NCBI GenBank assembly: GCA_903848645.1
Contig: CAINGU010000088.1
Coordinates: forward strand, 62,001 to 126,000
Direction of reading: 5' to 3'
Source of the DNA: an uncultured cyanobacterium
GTDB taxonomy: Bacteria > Cyanobacteriota > Cyanobacteriia > Cyanobacteriales > Nostocaceae
Length of the DNA stretch: 64,000 bases
Shown: positions 36,707 through 46,440 of the stretch, one piece after another
How the letters are laid out: each line of letters starts with the position of its first letter
How positions within the stretch are numbered: position 1 is the stretch's first letter
Made by a program: the position numbers and the translations under genes
The notes under the pieces: generated by a model
What the model was told of the DNA's origin: nothing
Databases searched by the model: none
Seen by the model: the letters and a program-made list of their open reading frames with translations, nothing else

Positions 36707-37435
36707 TTATTTTGGTGGTTTATTCATAGTAGCCAAAAGTTGACTATCGGCAAGTTGATAACGATTACCATTAAAACAAAAGTTCAATTGTCGTAATTGC
36801 TGTTTTTCTGTTTGCAATACCTTAATACAAGGTAAAGCCTGATGGCGATTTTCTCCTACTGCTAATAATTGCTTTCCTGGTGGTAATGTAGGATTTAAAT
36901 AGCTCAAAAATACCTGAGTAATTGGTTGATTTGGTTTGAACCAATAACCAGCATATAGACAACCCAAAGCACCACAAACATCTGGAGTATTAAAGTTGAA
37001 AATTGTCAGCTTGCCATCTTTTTCCGTCACATTTACAGCCAATGTATTGTCAACAGATGTTTGAGGATTCAAGTTTGTATTTTCTCCAATTACCTGTTCC
37101 ACTACAGAACTAGAAACAAGATTAACAGCTTTGTGCCAAGTCACAGTTGCTGCATTCAAACTACATCCTCCTAAACCACAGAGAACAGAAAGCAGTAAAA
37201 AGATACTTAAACCAACACGAAACCAATGCACCCAATAACGTATCCTCATGGGAGGTTCTGGTAATTGATATCCTGTTGTTTTCAGTGATTGAAATTGAGT
37301 AGAAGAGGCTGACAAAGAAGAAACTACCTTGTCTGCTGTTGCTTGCTCAAATTGCTTTTTTGAATGCAAGTCAGTATCGGAAAAATCCTTTGTCTCTGGC
37401 GCGGAAGATATAGAGGTTGTAGATAAATTAGTCAT
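36707..37435 (-). CDS. Membrane-anchored protein of the transfer region, unknown
   Basis: 242 aa from ATG at 37433-37435. An in-frame TTG at 37498 would add a second hydrophobic stretch resembling a signal peptide; both starts lack a good ribosome site. A central membrane helix (VGLSIFLLLSVLCGLGGC, lipobox-like end) is followed by a soluble domain with CGALGCLYAGYWF and paired Cys. Located beside the lytic-transglycosylase-like gene, probably part of the conjugation envelope apparatus. Confidence 0.5.
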   Translation of the reverse strand: MTNLSTTSISSAPETKDFSDTDLHSKKQFEQATADKVVSSLSASSTQFQSLKTTGYQLPEPPMRIRYWVHWFRVGLSIFLLLSVLCGLGGCSLNAATVTWHKAVNLVSSSVVEQVIGENTNLNPQTSVDNTLAVNVTEKDGKLTIFNFNTPDVCGALGCLYAGYWFKPNQPITQVFLSYLNPTLPPGKQLLAVGENRHQALPCIKVLQTEKQQLRQLNFCFNGNRYQLADSQLLATMNKPPK

Positions 37436-37586
37436 AAAAACCACGATGATAAGTATGGAACTTGCAACTTTTGAGAACCCAAAGGAAAGACGAATCAAAC
37501 GAATTTATTTGTTGTGATAAGTTATAACAATAGCCACAATTGTTATAAGTGGCTTTCACTCCTGACTCCTGCTGTATTTCGTACTT

Positions 37587-39518
37587 CTAATCACCAATGT
37601 TTTGAGCATTACTAATGTATCGAGAAGTTAAACTAGGAATACAGGTCAACGTTCCATTATCGCTGTTATTATTGCCATAAAAAGCTAAAGCAGTTTGTCC
37701 ATAATCTTTCAGACTGAGACGACCAAAAACATCAGAACTACTAGCATCAACTTTGCTATTATCACCACCAAAATGCTTTTGTGCTACTCGTTCAATTAGC
37801 CGTTCACCAGTGAATAATTGTCCTGTAATTGGGTCTATTTCCGTTTGAGTTACTTGAATTTTATTGGCGATATCAGCCATAAATGCCTTATCCTGATCAG
37901 CAGGAGGAAAAAACTCAAATAATTCAGCTTCAGTTGGTTGATAACCTTGTCTTACCTGATTAAGAAACTGTTCTCCTCCAGACTTGGCAGCGATTAACCG
38001 CACTGCGTAGGGGTTGTAACTCATGAACTGATACCGTCCCAGTCCTCGACCACAATTTAAACCCCTATCAGCGCAGGTATGCACACCAACAGCTTTGTAA
38101 TCCCCACTACCAGCACTTTCAATTTCAGCAATGGCGTTTCCTAGTAATGGCAAATTAACACCGGAAAAAGATTGACTGATAATTGAACGATTACTACTGG
38201 TAAATCTGCAAGGATTAATTTGACTTGTTGTGCTATTTTGATTGAGATTACTTCTCACCTCTTTATTTGCACCCGTAGGTGTAGAAGTGGTATTAACACT
38301 TTGCTCATTTCCACCGTCCACATTGCCTACAAACATCAAAGCATTCACTTGATAGCTGAAAAAAGGAATTGGACCAATAAAATAAGGTGTACAACCCATT
38401 TTCCCAGCGCAAAAGCGAAAATATAAAGCCGTATCTACTGTATCAGTGGTTTCATCGGTTTCCATCACCACCACTTTAAAAGCTTTACCAAAGGGTAAAC
38501 GTCCTGTTGGTTCTCGGCCATTGTTAACCGCTTTGAGGATACCCCAACCTCCCTTAACTTCCTGGTATTTACCGGAAATCCATTGCTTACCTTCCAAGGA
38601 TGAGCGATCACTCTTACCTACATTTTCCAAATCATCTAGTTCTAAATAAGCACAATCTTTTTGAGTACAGGGGACAGAAAAACCTTGCACATCTGAACCA
38701 GAAATTGGATTGTTACGGCGATTTTCTGCTGTTCCATAAACTGCATCAATCCGCATGACTAAATTACCAATTTCACTGAGAGGATTGGGCATCAATCCTA
38801 AAGGTACTTGTCCCAGTCCTGGAATATTTTTGACAAAACTATTCATCCAATTTGTCAAATCTTGAATTGGTACTGCTTCTAAATTAGGAATTGAAGTCAG
38901 CGAAAACTTGGACAAATCAATTTCTCCCAGCTTGATTTTCCCAACTTCATATTGTGTCAACACTTGCGCTAATGTTAAATTTGCTGGTTGAATTCCTTTA
39001 GTTTTCAGTAAAGCAGCAATAGATTGAATATCTTTGACTGCTGTTTGAGCTAATTGAGGAACAACTTTAGCTAAATGACTCAATGTTTGTTCTTTAATCA
39101 AAGAAAATTCACTTAATGCAATATTGTTTAAATCAGTAGATGTTATCTCTCTAATAGCTTGCAAAGCAAACTTTTCTGCTTGCAATGCCTCACTGATATC
39201 TCCTAACTTCAAATATTCATCAGGAGTCATGCCCACAGTCCAAGTCCGACTCAAATCATAACCTAATGTTTGGCTATAGGGACTGCCATCAATTGCCCCA
39301 GATTGACTGATACCTGGTAGTTGACTAAGAGAAATGCGATTCCAGTCTGGCAACAAAAGTTTGTTAGCAGGTAATCGAGATTGAGCATTAGTAACTTCTA
39401 CAATTCGAGTGGGCAGATTGCCATTATTCAATGTACTGTTGGCAGCTTGCACAGTAACACTGTAGATAATAAAACTGATGACAATTAGCAAAAATATCCA
39501 TCTTTTTGAATTGTTCAT
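37587..39518 (-). CDS. Exported protein with C-terminal lysozyme-like (lytic transglycosylase) domain
   Basis: 643 aa. Signal sequence at residues 1-26 (FLLIVISFIIYSVTVQAA). Long helical middle (about 70-230), a Cys-containing domain, then from about residue 470 a muramidase-like segment: AIAEIESAGSGDYKAVG (Glu as candidate acid), GRGLGRYQFMSYNP and TALAFYGNN. Such enzymes (VirB1-like) open peptidoglycan for conjugation channels. An overlapping 79-codon ORF (39424-39663) upstream encodes a hydrophobic stretch and could be a small partner, but is doubtful. Confidence 0.68.
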   Translation of the reverse strand: MNNSKRWIFLLIVISFIIYSVTVQAANSTLNNGNLPTRIVEVTNAQSRLPANKLLLPDWNRISLSQLPGISQSGAIDGSPYSQTLGYDLSRTWTVGMTPDEYLKLGDISEALQAEKFALQAIREITSTDLNNIALSEFSLIKEQTLSHLAKVVPQLAQTAVKDIQSIAALLKTKGIQPANLTLAQVLTQYEVGKIKLGEIDLSKFSLTSIPNLEAVPIQDLTNWMNSFVKNIPGLGQVPLGLMPNPLSEIGNLVMRIDAVYGTAENRRNNPISGSDVQGFSVPCTQKDCAYLELDDLENVGKSDRSSLEGKQWISGKYQEVKGGWGILKAVNNGREPTGRLPFGKAFKVVVMETDETTDTVDTALYFRFCAGKMGCTPYFIGPIPFFSYQVNALMFVGNVDGGNEQSVNTTSTPTGANKEVRSNLNQNSTTSQINPCRFTSSNRSIISQSFSGVNLPLLGNAIAEIESAGSGDYKAVGVHTCADRGLNCGRGLGRYQFMSYNPYAVRLIAAKSGGEQFLNQVRQGYQPTEAELFEFFPPADQDKAFMADIANKIQVTQTEIDPITGQLFTGERLIERVAQKHFGGDNSKVDASSSDVFGRLSLKDYGQTALAFYGNNNSDNGTLTCIPSLTSRYISNAQNIGD

Positions 39519-39687
39519 AATTCAAGTTTTTCTGTGAGGATGGTAACCACCACGGCAACACGATAACTACACCCCAATCAATCAAGTATTTTCTTAAATC
39601 AAGACTGGATTTGTTTGACTTTGGGGTATAAGTATCAGAGAAAATATGATTTATAAATCGCATTCCTGATTCCTGAATTCTGACGAT

Positions 39688-40053
39688 TTACAACTCTAAT
39701 TCTGGGGATGTTGACTGCTGAGTTTTCTGAGACTTGTAACCTAAACCAGAGTTATATCCTGGTAATTTTGGATTGGGATTAGCTGCTGATTCGGTATAGG
39801 GTGTATCACCCAAGTTAATTTCAAAAACATTTTCTTGATAACCATCTGCAAATCTGTCTGTTTCCCAAGGGTTAATATTATCCTCATCACCCTGCGATTG
39901 ATAACCTTTGGCAGACTTAACCTGACGATTATTATCATCATCAAAATTTGATTCCTCAAGGCTATAACCATGCGACTGATAACCCTTGGTAGATTTAACG
40001 CCAGGATTATTTTCATCCTCAGCGTTTTGATTTAATGCGGGTTCTTGATTCAT
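39688..40053 (-). CDS. Acidic low-complexity protein with KGYQS repeats
   Basis: 121 aa, Asn/Asp/Glu-rich, probably disordered. Two copies of VKS(T/A)KGYQS(H/Q)G (about residues 19-29 and 45-55) and related YQ/GY motifs later. AGG ribosome site upstream. Same strand as the lytic-transglycosylase-like gene. No function known. Confidence 0.5.
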   Translation of the reverse strand: MNQEPALNQNAEDENNPGVKSTKGYQSHGYSLEESNFDDDNNRQVKSAKGYQSQGDEDNINPWETDRFADGYQENVFEINLGDTPYTESAANPNPKLPGYNSGLGYKSQKTQQSTSPELEL

Positions 40054-40181
40054 TGGTATGACCTGAAAAACAATACCAATACCAGCATAAAAAATTGATT
40101 GATTAACGGCACTAACCGATTGGCTAATTATGTCTTAGCCTATTGGCTATTTTGGGTGATGCGCTCATATCGAGAAGACAA

Positions 40182-40546
40182 ATGGCACAAATCAACTTGA
40201 TTCCACCGGAAGTAATAGCAGAAATCAATAATCGTAAAAATGCTAAACTGCCAGACAACACTTTGAAAATGCTGCAAATTCTCGCTAGTTTAAATACCCC
40301 TAAAGAATTGTTAGCAACTTTATTAGAAATAGCCGAATTTTCTATCCACCATATTCGCTATCTAGCAGGTCCATTAGTGATTTACGGCAATTCTTGGAGT
40401 GATACAATTCCTCAATGGCTGAAGTTTGCTTGTATTCAAGACAGGTTAGAACTGATTTGCAATGAGTATGAACAAAATCAAGTTGGTGAATATGCCACAG
40501 CTACAGAAGTTCTCACTTACATGATGCCTGCAAGTTACGAAGCACC
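40182..40546 (+). pseudogene. 5' part of a plasmid gene split by the TnpB element
   Basis: Starts at ATG 40182 after GAGAAG. Reads MAQINLIPPEVIAEINNR ... MMPASYEAP, then runs into the insertion and stops at 40556. The right-hand part resumes in frame at GAAGCACC (45929). Joined, the two give a 231-aa protein, so the disruption is recent. No known domain; helical, probably cytoplasmic. Confidence 0.75.
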
Positions 40547-40827
40547 CGGTAAGTAATGAGACAAAATTAATTACACAAATATTTGTACTGAAATCCTTAA
40601 TGGACAAAGGATTGGTAAATAAATAATATGTAATTAATTCTGTCCAGGTACTTAAGCGTAAAGCTCAGTGGCTTTAGCCCTGAGATATAAGCGATACGGG
40701 CAGTTCGGCACGCTCACTGACCACGGTTTCAACCGCATTCAGTCATGTACTGCTAAATATCTTGACAATCTTACGCCACTAACAGGAATAGTAGTATAAG
40801 ATTGGAGGTAAGGGGAAGGTAAGAACG

Positions 40828-41691
40828 ATGTTAGTTTTTGAGTTCAAAGTTTACGGAAAATCAGTTCAGTTAACAGCAATAGATGATGCAATTCGGACTG
40901 CCCAATTCGTTCGTAATAGCTGTATCCGGCTATGGATGGATGTTAAAAATACAGGCAAAAATGACTTGCAGAAATATTGTGCAGTCCTTGCAGCTAATTT
41001 CCCGTTTGCTAATGAACTCAATTCGATGGCACGACAAGCCAGTGCTGAACGAGCATGGTCTTCTATATCTCGGTTTTATGATAACTGCAAGAAGAATATT
41101 CCTGGGTTAAAGGGATATCCTCAATTTCAGAAAGATTGTCGTTCTGTTGAATACAAAACATCAGGATGGCGGCTTGCAGACAACCGTAAATCCATTACTT
41201 TCACTGATAAAAAAGGTATTGGTAGATTAAAACTCAAGGGAACTCGTGATCTTCATTTCTATCAGATCAACCAAATAAAACGGGTGAGACTGGTAAAAAG
41301 GGCTGATGGTTATTATTGTCAATTTTGTATTGATGTTAACCGTCAAGAAAATATAACTCCATCAGGAAACACGATTGGATTGGATGTAGGATTAAAAGAA
41401 TACTACACCGATTCCAATGGCGTAATGATTGAGAATCCTAAGTTTCTTCGTGAAGGAGAAAAGGTTCTTAAACGTTCACAACGTCGCGTTTCCAGAAAAG
41501 TCAAAGGTTCAAAAAATCGAGGCAAAGCTAGACAGATTTTAGGAAAACGCCACCTCAAAATAAGTAGGCAACGTAAAGACCATGCTGTGAAATTAGCACG
41601 GTGCGTAGTTCAGTCTAACGACTTGATAGCCTATGAAGACTTGAGAATTAAAAATCTGGTGAAAAATCATTGTTTAGCTAAGTCAATAAAT
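40828..41691 (+). pseudogene. tnpB: TnpB, 5' part (288 codons)
   Basis: N-terminal helical domain and most of RuvC: first catalytic Asp in GLDVGLKEYY, Glu in LIAYEDLRIKNL. Interrupted after ...CLAKSIN by Tn3 at 41692; the frame then reads through the Tn3 end to a stop at 41742. The 3' part is at 45563-45913 and precise rejoining restores about 404 aa with all three catalytic residues. Confidence 0.88.
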
Positions 41692-41751
41692 GGGGTAAAG
41701 ACAAGATACGCGCAAAATTTAGCACGACGTAAAGTTTTGTAACAAAATTAC

Positions 41752-44730
41752 TCAAAAGCCTAAATTTAACGTCTCCTCAAGTGCTGCTGGAATCGCATCA
41801 AGATCAATCAGATAATCACCAAAACGCTTAATATGACTGGTTAAATAAGGACTCAAAGCCGCTAAATCTTCTCGCTCCCAGAAAAAACCTTCTTTTCTGA
41901 GTTGAAGCAAAACCTCAGTTAAATCAACCACATTATGGAAAATAACAGCATTAGCTACTAGATCACCGTACTTAATCGTCTTCTCTTGCTGTTCAGGGTC
42001 ATTACTAGCAATCACGCCTTCCCCTCCAAAACAAAACCACTTAGAAAAACCATTATAAGCTTCGACCTTATTAGTCATCGCTGTAATTTGTTGACGTAAC
42101 TTTTGGTCAGAGATGAACTGTAATAAAAAAATAGTTCTAATAACTCTCCCTAACTCTCGAAACGCTTGATAAAGTTTATTCTTCCGACTATAATTTCCCA
42201 ACTTTCGTAACAACATATCTGAAGAAATTTTGCCTTCTTTAATAGAAAGAACCACTCGTAATAAATCTGACCAATGAGTTTTGATAAGTTCCCAATTAAT
42301 TACCCCTTTAAATAGAGAATCAATATGCTGATAAACCGTCTCCTTATCAGGACGGTAGAAAACCAAATCTTGCCAATTTCTAATGCGAGGCATAAGTTGA
42401 ATACCTAACAAATAGGATAAAGCAAAAACAGGAGTAGACTGTCCTTGAGTATCAGCATGAATAATCGACGGTTGAATGTCTGATTTGTTTTTGAGAAGCC
42501 CTTCAATAATATATACAGCTTCCCAAGTTCCACAAGGAATAAAATGACTAAACAGAGCTATATAACTATCAGCAACATGATGATAAGCAATCCCCCCGTA
42601 ACCACCATAGCGAATATGATATTCCGAAAGTAAATTTTGCTCGTAAAGATCATATTTAGTTCCATCAGCAGCAGCCGTCGTCCCGTCTCCCCAGAACTTA
42701 GTTAAAGGCATCACATTGTAGCGATTAATAATATCAACTAGAGCAGCATTAAGTCCTTTTAAACTAATATGTCTCTGATTAACAAAAGTGAGCATTCTTG
42801 ACGTAACAACGCCTCTCATGTGACGTGCTGCTTGCGCCGCTCCTAGATTGCATCCATAAGTAAAAGTGGTTAATAAATAGCGTTCTGTAGACCGTTCTAA
42901 TTTGGAATCAGAACCACTCACTGGACCAAAATGTCGGGTAAAATTTGTCCAATAGTCCACATCTCTAAGAATATCAATTAAGTTACGCTCTGGCATTCTT
43001 TCAGAAATTACAGCCTCTAAGTTTTTGAGAGAAGCACTCTCACGATTAGCTAATGGACGTTTTAAAACAGGTTCTCCTTGCTCGCTAATAACAATAGATG
43101 TATTATTGGGATAACCTAGATCTATTTTGGATGCTGTTTGGGTTAATGAATTTTTTAGATTCTCGACAAAATCTTCAGCCTGAGTAGGAAAGCCTAATTG
43201 TTGACAGTATGCTTCAACCAATGGCTGACAGTCATTCCAAGAAAGTAATTGTTCTCGATAATCAGCATAAGCCTCACTGTTGAAGACACAAATATCCCCT
43301 GACTTTAGTTCAGCAGCTACATAAGAGAAAATACAAATCTCGAAATGGCGACGCATCACTTTAGTGACATCTTTTGACTGAACTAGCACTAACTTTTGCC
43401 ATGGCTGTGAAACAAAAGATAAATCAACTTCTGTTCCTATCCACTCCCCTCGGCGATGGGAATTAGACAGTAAAACTTCCACGGCTTTTACCAATTTATC
43501 ATCACTACTGGTAGATTCTATCTTCAGGAACTTAAATAATCGAAAGAATGCACTACGATGACTTTTATAAAACCGCCATAATAAAGGAAAGTAATTATTG
43601 CCTTGATAAGCATTAATTTCTTCACACTCAGTTAATAATTGTTCAACTCCTCCCGTTTGTTTGAAGATAGCTTGTAATTGCTCCAATGGATTTGAATTTG
43701 AATCTGGTGGCTTTGAATCTGTGGTATCTACATTGAAAACTACTAAAACATCAGTGAGGACAGATACTAATTTTTCTGTGGTTATCTGCTGTCTTTTTTT
43801 GATAGAGTCTAATTCCTCAATAGCCAGATTATGGATTTTTTTCATCTGTTTGAGGAACATTTCTACTAGGTAATCACGAGTCTGCACTTGAGCAGAATAA
43901 ATGAGGCAAAGAAGTAAGGTTAATTGCTTATTCAGAGTAATATCCTTCATCTCAGAAGCAGTAAGAGCTTTAGCTTCCGAGGTAAAATGTTTGATTTTTG
44001 CCCTAGTTAGTCCTTGAAGATAGGGAGTAATTTCCCCCAGTGTTTCTAACCAAGTTAAATGGACAATTAAATCATTAAGATGATTTCGACTTGATTTTTG
44101 AGGAAGTTTTTTCAGGTCATTATAAGGACTGCGTTCAACTGCTGCATAATTATCTAATAAATCCTTTAATCGCTGGATATATTCAGGATTAAGTTGATTA
44201 ATTACCTGGGAGAATATCTGTTGGTTTACTTCTTTTTTGAGATGATTAACTAAACGGTCTAAGGTATTAAAACCAGGGAGTTCATAGCGTTCTTTGACAA
44301 CCTCTTCAATGGCTACATTAATTAAATCGGCTGGATTATCCATCCTTAATGCTGATTCAGTGATAACTGCTGTGATTAGAGCCTTGCCTTTTTGATTAAA
44401 AGGACTCACCTGGAGATAGGAGCGAATCGCTTTTTTGTGACGGGATAAAGTTGATGGATATTGATAGCTAAAACTTCTATCTTCTTGAAGATCCAATACT
44501 GTCCGAATATGGTTGATAATAGCGAGAGGAATGTCTGTTATTTTGGGAAAATAGCCTAATCTCTGAAATACTTTGAGTAAAACTAGCAAATTAAAATGGT
44601 TTTCTTCCCCAGCCGTAACTTTTAAGGCGAATGCTATTTCTATCCTCGTGGGAGTGTAAATTTTATCAAGTTCATTGGCGGTATAGTATCGTTTGAATCT
44701 GGGATAAGCTGTCCGTTCAATTGATGCCAC
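41752..44730 (-). CDS. tnpA: Tn3-family transposase
   Basis: 992 aa, full length for the family. DDE catalytic domain: first Asp in KFWGDGTTAAADG, second in IIHADTQGQST, Glu in NKVEAYNGFSKW. C-terminal GEGVIASNDPEQQEK and NAVIFHNVVDLT are conserved in Tn3 transposases. Performs replicative transposition by binding the 51-bp ends. Confidence 0.95.
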   Translation of the reverse strand: MASIERTAYPRFKRYYTANELDKIYTPTRIEIAFALKVTAGEENHFNLLVLLKVFQRLGYFPKITDIPLAIINHIRTVLDLQEDRSFSYQYPSTLSRHKKAIRSYLQVSPFNQKGKALITAVITESALRMDNPADLINVAIEEVVKERYELPGFNTLDRLVNHLKKEVNQQIFSQVINQLNPEYIQRLKDLLDNYAAVERSPYNDLKKLPQKSSRNHLNDLIVHLTWLETLGEITPYLQGLTRAKIKHFTSEAKALTASEMKDITLNKQLTLLLCLIYSAQVQTRDYLVEMFLKQMKKIHNLAIEELDSIKKRQQITTEKLVSVLTDVLVVFNVDTTDSKPPDSNSNPLEQLQAIFKQTGGVEQLLTECEEINAYQGNNYFPLLWRFYKSHRSAFFRLFKFLKIESTSSDDKLVKAVEVLLSNSHRRGEWIGTEVDLSFVSQPWQKLVLVQSKDVTKVMRRHFEICIFSYVAAELKSGDICVFNSEAYADYREQLLSWNDCQPLVEAYCQQLGFPTQAEDFVENLKNSLTQTASKIDLGYPNNTSIVISEQGEPVLKRPLANRESASLKNLEAVISERMPERNLIDILRDVDYWTNFTRHFGPVSGSDSKLERSTERYLLTTFTYGCNLGAAQAARHMRGVVTSRMLTFVNQRHISLKGLNAALVDIINRYNVMPLTKFWGDGTTAAADGTKYDLYEQNLLSEYHIRYGGYGGIAYHHVADSYIALFSHFIPCGTWEAVYIIEGLLKNKSDIQPSIIHADTQGQSTPVFALSYLLGIQLMPRIRNWQDLVFYRPDKETVYQHIDSLFKGVINWELIKTHWSDLLRVVLSIKEGKISSDMLLRKLGNYSRKNKLYQAFRELGRVIRTIFLLQFISDQKLRQQITAMTNKVEAYNGFSKWFCFGGEGVIASNDPEQQEKTIKYGDLVANAVIFHNVVDLTEVLLQLRKEGFFWEREDLAALSPYLTSHIKRFGDYLIDLDAIPAALEETLNLGF

Positions 44731-44789
44731 GAGTGAGAGAAAAGATGGTTATTTTCAGTTTACAGGAGTATTGTTATCACCCCCTTAAC

Positions 44790-45371
44790 TCAATCTGTCC
44801 AAAAAGATTCAAATCTTTGGGGGGACATCTGTGTGTAGCGGACTGTATGGTGAATGTTTTTATGTCCTAAGTAGTCTTGAATCGCTCTGGTATCATGTCC
44901 TTGTGAAGCAAGATAATAACCACAAGCATGACGTAGTTGATGAGGATGAACAGATTCCTCAAGTCCGGCTAATTCTCCGGCTCTGGCTATAATGTGACGG
45001 ATAGTTCGGGTGGACAGGGGGGCTTTGCGCTCGGAGACGAACACATACTGAGTTTCAGGATAATCTCGTTTAATCTGACGTAATGACCTCAATTCAGGAG
45101 CGCGTAAGGGATGAGTGCTATCATGCCCATGTTTTACTCTTCTTATCTCTATATAGCCGTCGTTCAAATCAATTTGTGACCATTTCAGAGAAACTAACTC
45201 TGCGGTGCGTAGCCCATGCCGAAACATTAGTAAAATAATGGCTGCATCTCGAACTCCGTGTCTTCCAAATGAATGCGCCGCTTTGATCATTGCTTCCACT
45301 TCCTTTGGACGCAAATATTCCCGCTCTCGCTTTGACGCTACTTTTACAGGGGGATGAGGGTGAGAAATCAT
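44790..45371 (-). CDS. tnpI: Short tyrosine recombinase, TnpI-type cointegrate resolvase
   Basis: 193 aa: only the catalytic domain, as in FimB/FimE-type recombinases. Arg in RHGLRTAELVSL, HxxR in HPHQLRHACGYY, His in YLGHKNIHHT and Tyr in RYTQM. Inside the Tn3 and next to the 10-13-10 palindrome, so it most likely resolves cointegrates in place of a serine resolvase, as TnpI does in Tn4430. Confidence 0.85.
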   Translation of the reverse strand: MISHPHPPVKVASKREREYLRPKEVEAMIKAAHSFGRHGVRDAAIILLMFRHGLRTAELVSLKWSQIDLNDGYIEIRRVKHGHDSTHPLRAPELRSLRQIKRDYPETQYVFVSERKAPLSTRTIRHIIARAGELAGLEESVHPHQLRHACGYYLASQGHDTRAIQDYLGHKNIHHTVRYTQMSPQRFESFWTD

Positions 45372-45447
45372 CTTTGCCGAAAAGGGAAGTTGGGGTGGTT
45401 GGTTAAGAATGGCTGAAAGCCTTATAATCTGTTTCTCTCTTGATTAT

Positions 45448-45480
45448 ACATTGCCTAAAATGAGTCAAACTAGGCAATGT
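45448..45480. repeat. Candidate internal resolution site of the Tn3
   Basis: Perfect inverted repeat ACATTGCCTA / TAGGCAATGT with 13-bp spacer, 77 bp upstream of the recombinase start and inside the transposon. Same position and form as the core of TnpI-type IRS sites; it could also hold the recombinase promoter. Confidence 0.6.
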
Positions 45481-45562
45481 TTGAAAGGCATAAATATATG
45501 AATACTTTACAAAACTTTACGTCGTGCTAAATTTTGCGCGTATCTTGTCTTTACCCCTAAAT

Positions 45563-45913
45563 GACGCATCTTGGTATCAGTTTCGTGTCTGGCTGGAATA
45601 CTTTGGGAAAGTATTCCAGAAAGTCGCGGTTGCGGTTAATCCACAATATACAAGCCTTGAATGCTCTAGCTGCGGTGAAATTGTCAATAAAACGCTATCT
45701 ACTAGGACACACGCTTGTAAGTGTGGTTGTGTGATGGATAGAGACGAAAACGCAGCCAGAAATATCCTTAGTCGAGGATTGAGTACGGTAGGGCATACCG
45801 GAACTTTTGCGCTAGACGCAAGTAACGCTTTAGGAGATAAGACCTCTATTCAGACTGGAGAAATCCTGCCTGAGCAAGTCATATCGTTGATTAAAGAATC
45901 TCAGTGTCTTTAG
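45563..45913 (+). pseudogene. tnpB: TnpB, 3' part
   Basis: Resumes DASWYQFRVWLEYFGKVFQK and has the zinc finger CSSCGE...CKCGCVMDRDENAARNI with the last catalytic Asp (DRDENAA). 117 codons including stop. The 3' end and the following hairpin (45900-45920) would form the guide (omega) RNA scaffold; the guide would be read from 45929 onward. Confidence 0.88.
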
Positions 45914-45928
45914 AACTGAGAGTGTCAA

Positions 45929-46267
45929 GAAGCACCTTTGCATCGAGATTACGCTGACCTTTATCTTTGGGTAGGGAATGAAGTTTTAACTAAATACAAT
46001 AAATTACCAAAAGATTGCCAGAGTTTTTATGAATTTATTGATGGTACTACGAACGATACTAGCAATAAATCCATCATTCATTTTCAGCAGGTAAAAAATG
46101 ATTTTCACGATATTAGTCAATCAATTCGCCGCAGCATAGTTAAACACGCAGCGCAAGAAGGATGGGGGAAACGTCGTGTTAATTCTAAGTCTAAAATAGA
46201 CTCAATTGAAAATACTCCTCCTCCTGAATCTTCCTCCAATTCATCTGTACAAATGGACTTGTTTTAA
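45929..46267 (+). pseudogene. 3' part of the split plasmid gene, ends in a clamp-binding-like motif
   Basis: Continues the 40182-40546 gene: EAPLHRDYADLYLWVGN ... The last five residues are QMDLF (46250-46264), which fits the sliding-clamp binding consensus at its favoured position, the extreme C-terminus. A TTG at 45938 could allow separate expression, but that is not shown. Upstream of the tail is a Pro/Ser-rich linker. Confidence 0.7.
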
Positions 46268-46440
46268 AGTTAATAAAAATCCTCAGTTTAAAACTAGAAG
46301 TTCAAGACTGAGGATACATTTACTCTAACCATTGTTATGTTCTAAGTTTCATTGAATCGTGTTGATTGAATGATTGAAAGCAAGTGAAATGGAAGCTATT
46401 GCTTCGTTGTTTTTGATAATCAAATCTCAATTTAGTTACC

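Larger units (their letters stand above)
41692..45557. mobile_element. Complete Tn3-family transposon, 3866 bp
   Basis: Perfect 51-bp terminal inverted repeats (41692-41742 and 45507-45557), beginning GGGGTAAAGACAAGATACGC. Flanked by a perfect 5-bp target duplication TAAAT (41687-41691 and 45558-45562). Contents: TnpA transposase, a short tyrosine recombinase and a palindromic candidate resolution site. No passenger genes. Everything needed for transposition looks intact. Confidence 0.95.
40539..45928 (+). mobile_element. TnpB-only (IS1341-type) element, interrupted by Tn3
   Basis: Left junction TTAC|GAAGCACC, right junction TCAA|GAAGCACC. TTAC before the left end and TCAA at the right end are the ends and target known for IS608-like IS200/IS605 elements. 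Removing the Tn3 and one 5-bp repeat leaves about 1.5 kb. Subterminal hairpins CTCAG...CTGAG are found at 40664-40684 and 45900-45920. There is no TnpA(Y1) gene, so it moved in trans. The 8-bp GAAGCACC at both junctions is unexpected for this family. Confidence 0.72.

Noticed and set aside
39424..39663. 79-codon ORF overlapping the lytic-transglycosylase-like gene start
   Set aside because: Half lies in another frame of a signal-peptide region and there is no ribosome site; a small membrane protein remains possible.
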